Assembly: GCF_031628175.1 (NCBI RefSeq)
Contig: NZ_JAVLVT010000003.1
Coordinates: 594,486-658,485 of the forward strand
Length of the DNA stretch: 64,000 nucleotides
Direction of reading: 5' to 3'
DNA from: Lipingzhangella_A rawalii
GTDB taxonomy: Bacteria; Actinomycetota; Actinomycetes; Streptosporangiales; Streptosporangiaceae
Program-made: the position numbers and the translations under genes
Shown: in pieces, positions 1-7,447 of the stretch
Layout: every line of letters starts with the position of its first letter
Position numbering within the stretch: the stretch's first letter is position 1
Notes under the pieces: generated by a model
Database searches by the model: none
Seen by the model: the letters and a program-made list of their open reading frames with translations, nothing else
Told to the model about the DNA's origin: nothing

Positions 1-2
1 AG

Positions 3-1676
3 AAGCTCATGGCCGACGCCGGAGTCCCCGTGCTCACCGAGCTTGATCCTACGGACGTCACCCCACAGCAGTTGCCCGTGGTCGTCAAGGCCTCGGCCGG
101 CGGTGGGGGCCGCGGCATGCGGGTGGTCCACGACGCCGCGCATCTGGAAGCCGAGATCGCGGCTGCCCGCAGGGAGGCCCGTTCGGCTTTCGGGGACGCC
201 ACCGTGTTCTGTGAGCGTTACCTCACCACCGGCCACCATGTGGAGGTTCAGGTCCTCGCCGACCAGCACGGCACGGTCTGGGCGCTCGGGGAGCGGGAGT
301 GCTCCATCCAGCGGCGTCACCAGAAAATCATCGAGGAGGCGCCTTCGCCGCTGGTGGAGCGCATCCCCGGGTTGCGGGAGCGACTGTTCGAGGCCGCACG
401 GCTGGCCGCAAAGGCCGTGGGTTACGAAGGGGCGGGAACTGTGGAGTTTCTCGCCGATGAGCACGGCGCGTTCTACTTCCTGGAAATGAACACCCGATTG
501 CAGGTGGAGCACCCCGTTACCGAGTGCAACACCGGCCTGGACCTGGTGCGCGAACAGATCCACATCGCCGAGGGCAACGCGCTGGCAGCCGAGCCGCCGC
601 AGCCCCGCGGGCACGCCGTGGAGGCCCGGCTGTACGCCGAGGACCCGGCCCGCGACTGGCAGCCACACACCGGACGGGTGCACCGACTGCACCTGTCCGA
701 GGCAGACGGCGAGTTCACCCCTGTGGCGGCACCCGGAATCCGGCTCGACTCGGGGGTGCACGACGGGTTCGTGGTCACCCCGCACTACGACCCCATGTTG
801 GCCAAGGTGATCGCCTATGCCGAGACGCGGCACGAGGCGCTGCGGATGTTGTCGGCGAGCCTGGCACGCGCCACCATCCACGGCCCGGTCACCAACCGTG
901 ACCTGCTGGTGCGCGTACTGCGGCATCCGGCATTCCACTCCGGCGACACCGACACGGCCTTCCTCAACACGCACGACCTGGCCAGGCTGGCCCAGCCCCT
1001 GGCCGAGGAGCACGCCACTCGGGTGGCGGCCGCGGCCGCGGCGCTGACCGCCGCCGTGGACCGCCACCACGCCGGGGTGAGCCCACCGGGCGTGCCCATC
1101 GCCTGGCGCAACCTGCCCGCCGAGCCGCGGCAGCGTACCTTCATCGACCGGGGCGGCACCGAGATCACCGTGTCCTACTGGGGTGGCCGGGACGGGCTGC
1201 GCGTTTCCGAGCCCGGGGGGATCCGGGTGGCGTCGGTGTCCTCGCAGCAGGCCGACCTGGACCTGGAATCGGACGGGGACAGCGACCGGACGTGCGTACG
1301 GGTGACCTGCACCGTCCACCGCTACGGTGACCTGGTGTGTGTGGACTCGCCGCTGGGACCGGTCACCCTCACCGAGCAGCCACGCTTCACCGACCCCACA
1401 CAGCAGCTGCCCACCGGTTCGCTCTTGGCACCCATGCCCGGCACCGTGACCCGACACGCCGCCGAGGTCGGGCAACGCCTCGAGCGCGGTCAGCCCGTGC
1501 TGTGGCTGGAGGCCATGAAGATGGAGCACACCATCGCCGCCCCGGCCACCGGGGTGCTCACCGAGCTGCCCGTGGCCACCGGACAGCCCGTCGACGTCAA
1601 CCAGGTTCTGGCCGTGGTCCAACCAGACCCCGCCGCAGCCACCGATCCGTCCCCCGACAGCGAGGAGTCCGCATGA
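3..1676 (+). CDS. Acetyl/propionyl-CoA carboxylase alpha subunit (biotin carboxylase + BCCP), 5' partial
   Basis: The reading frame is open from the first bases of the window, so the start codon and the N-terminal part of the biotin carboxylase domain lie upstream. The visible part begins at the AGVPV region just before the ATP-grasp domain. It carries the glycine-rich ATP loop (ASAGGGGRGMR), the EMNTRLQVEHPVTE active-site segment and a C-terminal biotinyl domain with the EAMKMEH biotinylation motif near 1512-1535. Family knowledge: it carboxylates biotin with ATP and bicarbonate and works with a beta carboxyltransferase, probably encoded upstream. The stop overlaps the next gene (ATGA), which indicates an operon with the acyl-CoA dehydrogenase. 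The exact acyl-CoA substrate cannot be told. Confidence 0.93.
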   Translation, partial: KLMADAGVPVLTELDPTDVTPQQLPVVVKASAGGGGRGMRVVHDAAHLEAEIAAARREARSAFGDATVFCERYLTTGHHVEVQVLADQHGTVWALGERECSIQRRHQKIIEEAPSPLVERIPGLRERLFEAARLAAKAVGYEGAGTVEFLADEHGAFYFLEMNTRLQVEHPVTECNTGLDLVREQIHIAEGNALAAEPPQPRGHAVEARLYAEDPARDWQPHTGRVHRLHLSEADGEFTPVAAPGIRLDSGVHDGFVVTPHYDPMLAKVIAYAETRHEALRMLSASLARATIHGPVTNRDLLVRVLRHPAFHSGDTDTAFLNTHDLARLAQPLAEEHATRVAAAAAALTAAVDRHHAGVSPPGVPIAWRNLPAEPRQRTFIDRGGTEITVSYWGGRDGLRVSEPGGIRVASVSSQQADLDLESDGDSDRTCVRVTCTVHRYGDLVCVDSPLGPVTLTEQPRFTDPTQQLPTGSLLAPMPGTVTRHAAEVGQRLERGQPVLWLEAMKMEHTIAAPATGVLTELPVATGQPVDVNQVLAVVQPDPAAATDPSPDSEESA

Positions 1677-2827
1677 GCTTCGTCGAGACCGAGGCACAGC
1701 ACGATCTGCGGGCCGCGGTTGCCAAACTGGGCCGGCGCTACACCTTCACCGACTACGTGCTGCCCAAGGCGCGCGCCAAGGAGCCGCTCACCGAGCTGTG
1801 GCAGGACGCGGCTCGTCACGGCTATCTCGGGGTCAACCTTCCCGAGGAGTACGGCGGGGGCGGCGCCGGCATCTACGAACTGGCCCTGGTCCAGGAGGAA
1901 CTCGCCGCCAACGGCGCGGGGCTGCTTCTGGTCGTGGTGTCCCCAGCGATCTGCGGCACCATCATCGCCCGCTACGGCACCAGCCAGCAGCAACAGCGCT
2001 GGCTCCCGGGGCTGGCCGCGGGAACGACGATCATGGCCTTCGCGATCACCGAGCCCGACGCCGGATCGAACGCGCACCGCATCACCACCACCGCCCGCCG
2101 GGTGGACGGGGCGTGGGTGCTGCACGGCAGCAAGGTGTTCATCTCCGGGGTGGATCAGGCCGACGCCGTCCTGGTGGTGGCACGGATCGAGACCGAGGGC
2201 AAGCTGCGGCCCGCGCTGTTCGTCGTACCGACGGACGCCCCCCATTTCGTGGCCCAGCCCATGGATATGGACCTGGTGCAGCCCGACCGGCAATTCACCC
2301 TGCATCTGGACGGTGTGCGCCTGGGGGACGAACATCTGGTGGGCGAGGCCGACGCGGCACTGCTCCAGCTGTTCGCGGGCCTCAATCCGGAACGGATCCT
2401 GGGCGCCGCGCTGGCGGTCGGTACCGGGCGCTACGCCCTGGACCAGGCAGTGAGCTATGCGAAGAGCCGGCAGGTGTGGCGCCAGCCGATCGGCACCCAC
2501 CAGGGGCTGGCACATCCGCTCGCCCAACGCAGGATCGAGCTGGACCTGGCCGCGCTGAAGACCAGGCAGGCCGCTTCCCTGTACGACGAGGGCTGGGAGG
2601 ACGCAGCCGCGGAGGCCGCCAACATGGCCAAGTACGCCGCGGCCGAGGCCAGCATCGGCTGTCTCGACCAGGCCATCCAGACCTTGGGCGGGTCCGGGCT
2701 GGCTGCCGAGCACGGCCTGGCGGCCATGCTCGGGATGGCCCGCATCGCCCGTGTCGCCCCGGTCAGCCGGGAAATGGTCCTGAACTTCGTCGCCGAACAC
2801 AGCCTGGGCCTGCCCAAGTCCTACTGA
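1673..2827 (+). CDS. Acyl-CoA dehydrogenase
   Basis: A 384-residue FAD-dependent acyl-CoA dehydrogenase that introduces a 2,3-double bond into an acyl-CoA. The FAD/substrate segment AFAITEPDAGSNAHR and the flavin-contact segment QTLGGSGLAAEHG are clear. The usual C-terminal YEGT catalytic Glu is absent (APVSREM stands there). An alternative Glu sits in LNPERIL at about residue 240, as in isovaleryl- and long-chain acyl-CoA dehydrogenases. The start is the ATG overlapping the carboxylase stop; a longer in-frame extension back to 1337 is a shadow of the upstream gene. Coupling to a carboxylase suggests branched-chain or odd-chain acyl-CoA breakdown (inference). Confidence 0.93.
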   Translation: MSFVETEAQHDLRAAVAKLGRRYTFTDYVLPKARAKEPLTELWQDAARHGYLGVNLPEEYGGGGAGIYELALVQEELAANGAGLLLVVVSPAICGTIIARYGTSQQQQRWLPGLAAGTTIMAFAITEPDAGSNAHRITTTARRVDGAWVLHGSKVFISGVDQADAVLVVARIETEGKLRPALFVVPTDAPHFVAQPMDMDLVQPDRQFTLHLDGVRLGDEHLVGEADAALLQLFAGLNPERILGAALAVGTGRYALDQAVSYAKSRQVWRQPIGTHQGLAHPLAQRRIELDLAALKTRQAASLYDEGWEDAAAEAANMAKYAAAEASIGCLDQAIQTLGGSGLAAEHGLAAMLGMARIARVAPVSREMVLNFVAEHSLGLPKSY

Positions 2828-3052
2828 CTTCTGGTCGCCGCTCCACTGCGTTCCCGGGGCCGTCCGGGACGCGGGGCGCCGATCCCGCACGCGCTGGCCA
2901 GGCACTATGGTCAGATCTGGTTTCCCGATGTCGGGGCAGCACGCACCGCCCGCCGGTCCGGAAACGCCGCGCCGGTCGGGGCGCTTCCGGCGCAGACACA
3001 GCCACCGACGGGAATCCGTGACGAGACACCCCGGCGCCAGGAAGTAGGACCG

Positions 3053-3676
3053 ATGCCCACCCGCGAACCCAAACAGGAACGCAGCCGTGCCACCCGGCAG
3101 CGCCTGCTGGAATCGGCCATCGACTGCCTGGCCGCCTACGGCTGGCATGCGACCACGATGGGCGTCGTAGCCGAACACGCCGGGGTGTCCCGCGGGGCGG
3201 CACAGCATCACTTCCCCACCCGCGAGGATCTGATCACCGCGGCCCTGGAGTACATGACCGAGAGCCGGCTGGAACGAATCCGTGCCGAGGTGGACGCCCT
3301 GCCCCAGGGGCCCGGACGTACCGAGGCGGCGTTGCGCCGGGTCGTGGACTGCTTCACCGACCCCCTGTTCAAGGCGGCACTCCAGGTGTGGACCGCCGCC
3401 GCGGCCGACGAGCGGTTGCGTGCGCGCATCGTTCCGCTGGAGGAACGGTTCGGGCGGCGCGCCCACCACGCCACGGTGGAGTTGCTGGGGGTGGACGACA
3501 GCGACCCGCTGGCCCACCGGCTGGTGCAGGCGACCCTGGACATGGCCCGCGGGTTCGGGCTCGCCGACGTACTCACTGACGATTCGGCCCGCCGTTCGGG
3601 CATCATCCGGCAGTGGGCCGCAACGTTGGACGCGGCGCTGGCGCCGGGGCGGGAACAGCCCGAATGGACACTGTAG
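3053..3676 (+). CDS. TetR family transcriptional regulator
   Basis: A 207-residue TetR-type repressor. The N-terminal helix-turn-helix is at about residues 10-60 (RATRQRLLESAIDCLAAYG, then VAEHAGVSRGAAQHHFPTRE), followed by a variable alpha-helical ligand domain. It lies between two acyl-CoA catabolic units. A palindrome typical of TetR operators lies 75-92 bp downstream of it, ahead of the carboxylesterase gene, so it probably controls that gene and perhaps the following oxidase (inference). ATG 3053 is preceded by an AGGA-like site. Confidence 0.92.
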   Translation: MPTREPKQERSRATRQRLLESAIDCLAAYGWHATTMGVVAEHAGVSRGAAQHHFPTREDLITAALEYMTESRLERIRAEVDALPQGPGRTEAALRRVVDCFTDPLFKAALQVWTAAAADERLRARIVPLEERFGRRAHHATVELLGVDDSDPLAHRLVQATLDMARGFGLADVLTDDSARRSGIIRQWAATLDAALAPGREQPEWTL

Positions 3677-3730
3677 CGGCGGTTCGACAGTCACGTGGGG
3701 TTTGGCGGCCCCTTTCCCCGGGCGTGGTGA

Positions 3731-3768
3731 TTGACGTACAGTTCCCGGAAATACCAACCGGTCGGTAT
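3731..3768 (+). promoter_or_regulatory. Promoter with TetR-type operator
   Basis: TTGACG at 3731-3736 is a good -35 box. The 18-bp near-perfect palindrome ATACCAACCGGTCGGTAT at 3751-3768 has one mismatched base pair in the dyad and sits over the expected -10/start region, 20 bp before the carboxylesterase ATG. The adjacent TetR gene is the natural candidate to bind it. Confidence 0.65.
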
Positions 3769-3788
3769 CTTGGTGGGAGTCGTGGCCC

Positions 3789-5240
3789 ATGGAGTTTGTC
3801 ACCACCGGCGGCCGGGTGCTGGGCACCCGGGCGGCCGACGGCATCGTGACCGCACGCGGAATCCCCTACGCCGCCCCACCGTTCGGGGCGCGCAGGTTCC
3901 AGCCGCCCGCCCCACCGCTGGGGTGGTCCAGCCCCCGCGAGTGCCACGACTTCGGTCCCGTGCCGCCACAGCGGGCCGTCATGCCCGGCACCCCGACCTG
4001 GACTCCCGGCGAGGAGGACGTGCTCACCGTCAACGTCTGGGCCCCGGAACACGCCCAGCACGCCCCGGTACTGGTGTGGCTCTACGGTGGCGCCTACATC
4101 TTCGGTAGCTCCGCCGAACCCCTCTACGACGGTACCCCGCTGGCGCGAACCGGCCTCGTGGTGGTCTCCTGCAACTACCGGGTGGGGTTTGAAGGTTTCG
4201 GGCACGTTCCCGACGCCCCGGACAACCGCGCCCTGCTCGACCAGGCCGCCGCCCTGGCCTGGGTGCGCGACAACATCGAGGCCTTTGGCGGGGATCCCGG
4301 AAACGTCACCGTGGCCGGAGAATCCGCCGGCGCCGGCTCGGTGATGTGCCTGATGGCCATGCCCGAGGCGCGGTACCTGTTCCACCGCGCCATCGCGCAC
4401 AGTATCCCCCGCACGATGCTGCGCCCGCCCCAGGCCGCCACCGTGAGCGAACGCATCGCCGAGGCCGCCGGCACCACCGTGGAGTCCCTCGCGAAACTGG
4501 CGCCCGAACAGATCCTGGACGCCACCGACGTGGTCCTCGCCCACCACCGTGAGCATCACGTCCCAGGGTTCAACGCCACCCCGGTCACCCTGTTCGCCCC
4601 CGTGATCGACGGGATCACCCTGCCCCGGGACCCTCTGCCGGTCCCTGCCACATCCGACATTCCGCTGCTGGCGCTGCACACCCTGCACGAATACCGCCTG
4701 TTTGCCGCCCTGGATCCGGCGTTGCGGATCGACGACGACGCGGCGCTGACCGCCGTCGCCGCTGAGCTGGGGCTCGCCCCGGCGGCGGTGGAGTCGTACC
4801 GGGAGCTCCACCCCGGATCCAGCCGCACCGAACTGTTCTGCGCGATGAAGGGCGACGCGCTGTTCACGGAAGTCACCGCGCGAGCCGTGGAGTCCCACGC
4901 CGCGGCGGGTGGCCGGGCCCACCTCGCACGACTGGCTCTGGAGAGCGGCGGCATGCAGGGCTGGATGCGCGCCTGCCACGCTCTGGACCTGCCACTGGTG
5001 TTCGGCAACTTGGACGTGGGGCTGGCGTTGTCGCTCCTGGACGGGCTGCCACGGGAGGAGGTGGCCGCGCTGTCCAAACGCATGATGCGGGCCTGGGCGG
5101 ATTTCGCCCGCCACGGGGACCCCGGTTGGGACGCGGCCACGCCGCAGGCCCTACCGGTGCGGGAGTGGAACCTGCACGACCGCACCGTTGCGCGGGACGA
5201 CTCCCCGGTGCGGAACCTGTGGTCGGGCGTGCCGCTGTGA
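3789..5240 (+). CDS. Type B carboxylesterase / alpha-beta hydrolase
   Basis: A 483-residue carboxylesterase of the COesterase family that hydrolyses carboxylic esters. The N-terminal GIVTARGIPYAAPPFG is typical of the family. VLVWLYGGAYIFGS is the oxyanion-hole strand and GESAGAGSV (about residue 179) is the nucleophilic elbow. DFARHGDPGW near the C-terminus marks the family end but is not itself assigned as the catalytic His. There is no signal peptide, so it is likely cytoplasmic. It follows the TetR gene and its operator and is followed by a strong hairpin terminator. Confidence 0.92.
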   Translation: MEFVTTGGRVLGTRAADGIVTARGIPYAAPPFGARRFQPPAPPLGWSSPRECHDFGPVPPQRAVMPGTPTWTPGEEDVLTVNVWAPEHAQHAPVLVWLYGGAYIFGSSAEPLYDGTPLARTGLVVVSCNYRVGFEGFGHVPDAPDNRALLDQAAALAWVRDNIEAFGGDPGNVTVAGESAGAGSVMCLMAMPEARYLFHRAIAHSIPRTMLRPPQAATVSERIAEAAGTTVESLAKLAPEQILDATDVVLAHHREHHVPGFNATPVTLFAPVIDGITLPRDPLPVPATSDIPLLALHTLHEYRLFAALDPALRIDDDAALTAVAAELGLAPAAVESYRELHPGSSRTELFCAMKGDALFTEVTARAVESHAAAGGRAHLARLALESGGMQGWMRACHALDLPLVFGNLDVGLALSLLDGLPREEVAALSKRMMRAWADFARHGDPGWDAATPQALPVREWNLHDRTVARDDSPVRNLWSGVPL

Positions 5241-5241
5241 C

Positions 5242-5287
5242 GCCGGCACAGCCCCCGTCCCGGTCCACGTCACCGGGGCTGTGCGGC
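5242..5287 (+). terminator. Hairpin terminator after the carboxylesterase
   Basis: CACAGCCCC (5247-5255) pairs with GGGGCTGTG (5275-5283), extended by GCCG/CGGC with one bulge. It begins 2 bp after the carboxylesterase stop. No U-tract, as is usual in actinobacteria. Confidence 0.7.
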
Positions 5288-5390
5288 CGGCGGTGAAACT
5301 CGGGATCTCGATGAGTCCCCTGAGGTGGTGTGCGATCCCCGTCTGCCAGGTATGACACCAGAGGCAGGCACACGTGCAAGGGGGAGCACC

Positions 5391-7343
5391 ATGGTCGATG
5401 CCGACATCCAGCCCGACGTTGCCCAGCTCCAGGAACTCCTGGACGGGCGATGGGCCCGGGTGCGCCAGCTGGCGCGGGACGAGCTACGCGGGCCACTGTT
5501 CACGCCGGTCCCCGAGCGGGGCACCGAGGAGCACCGGGACCGGGTATCCGCCCAGCTGGCCGCGCTCGCGGGCACCGAACTCGTCGGATACGGATTCCCC
5601 GCCACCTACGGGGGTTCCGACGACGTGGGCGCCTCGGTGGTCGCCTTCGAGATGCTGGTGTGCGACCTGTCCCTCATGGTCAAGATGGGAGTGCAGTGGG
5701 GCCTGTTCGGGGGAGCCCTGCATGCGCTGGGCACCGAGCACCACCACCGCACCTACCTGCCGCAGGTGGTCTCGGGGCAGCTCCTGGGCTGCTTCGCGAT
5801 GACCGAGACCGGCCACGGTTCGGACGTGCAACGGCTGCGTACGACCGCCGAGTACGACGCGGCCACAGAAGAGTTCGTCGTGCACACCCCCGACGACGAC
5901 GCGCGCAAGGACTACATCGGTAACGCCGCCCGGGACGGACGGATGGCGGTCGTGTTCGCGCAGCTGCACACCCGGGGGGAGGAGCACGGCGTGCACGCCC
6001 TGCTCGTGCCCCTTCGGGACGAACATGGCCATCCCCGACCCGGCGTGCGGATCGAGGACTGTGGACGCAAGTTCGGCCTCAACGGAGTCGACAACGGTCG
6101 GATCTGGTTCGACCGGGTGCGCGTACCCCGTGCGGCACTGTTGGACCGCTACGGCCAGGTCGCCGCGGACGGCACCTACTCCAGCCCGATCGCCAGCCGG
6201 AACCGACGGTTCTTCACCATGCTCGGCACCCTCGTGCGCGGCCGAATCAGTGTGGCGGGGGGCGCGCTGAACGCGACCCAGGCGGCCCTGTCCATCGCCG
6301 TACGCTACGCCGAGACTCGCCGTCAGGGCGAGCGGGCCCCCGGCGAAGAGGAGGTGCCGCTGCTGGACTACCGCACCCACCAGCGGCGGCTGCTGCCGGC
6401 CCTGGCCCGCACCTACGCGCTACGCTTCGCCCAGGAGGAACTGGTCCGGGCTCTGTACGACAGTGCGCACGTCCAGACACTCAACGACCATGACCAGCGC
6501 GAACTTGAGGCCCGCGCTGCGGGAATCAAGGCGGTGGCGACCTGGCACGCCACCCGGACGATCCAGACGTGCCGGGAGGCCTGCGGCGGGGCGGGCTATC
6601 TGGCGGCCAACCGGTTGCCGCAGCTGATGGCGGACACGGAGGTGTTCACCACCTTCGAGGGGGACAACACCGTACTGATGCAGCTGGTCACCAAAGGTCT
6701 GCTCACCGACTACCGGCAGGAGTTCGGGGAGCTCGACCCGATCGGTATGGCGCGCTTCGTGGCGGGCCAGTTCTTCGGCGCCGTCATCGAACGCACCGCC
6801 GCCCGCTCGGTCATCGAGCGTCTCGTGGATGCCGCCCCGGGACGCAGCGAATCCAGCGGTGTGCACGACCGCGGTTGGCACCTGCGGCTGTTGGAGGACC
6901 GGGAACGCCACATGGTGGACGGGCTGGCTCGACGGCTGCGCCGTGCCGGCTCCGGCCGGGCCGCCTTCGAGGAATTCAACAACACCCAGGACCACATACT
7001 CGCGGCGGCCCGCGCCCACATCGACCGGGTGGTACTGGAGGCCTTCGTCGCGGCGATCGAACGCTGCACCCACGACGACACCCGCACCCTGCTGGACCTG
7101 CTGTGTGACCTGTACGTATTGTCCACGATCGAGGAGGACCGGGCCTGGTTCCTGGAACACGAGCGGCTGACCACGGCCCGAGCAAAGGCCGTGAAGGAGG
7201 GCGTGAACGCGTTGTGCGCGACCCTGCGTCCCCACGCCCGAACGCTCGTGGACGCCTTTGCCCTGCCGGAGGAGTGGCTGGCCGCGCCGATCGCCGTGGC
7301 GGACGGTACCGGGCGGGCGCAGGAGCACAGCGCCGTGGGGTGA
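5391..7343 (+). CDS. Acyl-CoA oxidase / dehydrogenase family enzyme
   Basis: A 650-residue flavoenzyme of the acyl-CoA oxidase type, larger than ordinary dehydrogenases because of a C-terminal extension. CFAMTETGHGSDVQ is the FAD/substrate motif. CREACGGAGYLAANRLPQLM and VFTTFEGDNTVL follow, and the Glu of FEGDN is the expected catalytic base. Family knowledge: it oxidises acyl-CoA to enoyl-CoA and passes electrons to oxygen or ETF. Start ATG 5391 follows a strong GGGGGAG site; an in-frame extension to 5325 has no ribosome-binding site. It probably belongs functionally with the genes at 1-5240. Confidence 0.9.
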   Translation: MVDADIQPDVAQLQELLDGRWARVRQLARDELRGPLFTPVPERGTEEHRDRVSAQLAALAGTELVGYGFPATYGGSDDVGASVVAFEMLVCDLSLMVKMGVQWGLFGGALHALGTEHHHRTYLPQVVSGQLLGCFAMTETGHGSDVQRLRTTAEYDAATEEFVVHTPDDDARKDYIGNAARDGRMAVVFAQLHTRGEEHGVHALLVPLRDEHGHPRPGVRIEDCGRKFGLNGVDNGRIWFDRVRVPRAALLDRYGQVAADGTYSSPIASRNRRFFTMLGTLVRGRISVAGGALNATQAALSIAVRYAETRRQGERAPGEEEVPLLDYRTHQRRLLPALARTYALRFAQEELVRALYDSAHVQTLNDHDQRELEARAAGIKAVATWHATRTIQTCREACGGAGYLAANRLPQLMADTEVFTTFEGDNTVLMQLVTKGLLTDYRQEFGELDPIGMARFVAGQFFGAVIERTAARSVIERLVDAAPGRSESSGVHDRGWHLRLLEDRERHMVDGLARRLRRAGSGRAAFEEFNNTQDHILAAARAHIDRVVLEAFVAAIERCTHDDTRTLLDLLCDLYVLSTIEEDRAWFLEHERLTTARAKAVKEGVNALCATLRPHARTLVDAFALPEEWLAAPIAVADGTGRAQEHSAVG

Positions 7344-7360
7344 GCCGACGGTGCCCTAAG

Positions 7361-7383
7361 ACAACCTGGTCGCCACCGGTTGT
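7361..7383 (+). promoter_or_regulatory. Inverted repeat between the acyl-CoA oxidase gene and cas3
   Basis: ACAACC (7361-7366) pairs with GGTTGT (7378-7383), with nested GGT/ACC and a CGCC loop. It starts 18 bp after the oxidase stop and 65 bp before cas3. It may be a weak terminator or an operator for cas3; the sequence does not decide. Confidence 0.4.
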
Positions 7384-7447
7384 TGGAGGGGCTGGCATCG
7401 TCGTCTACCGTGAGCCACAGCGACGTACGCTGTCCAGTGAGGATCCC

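Noticed and set aside
1490..3844. 784-codon open frame on the minus strand
   Set aside because: Shadow of the acyl-CoA dehydrogenase and TetR genes in GC-rich DNA; no domain and overlaps well-supported genes completely.
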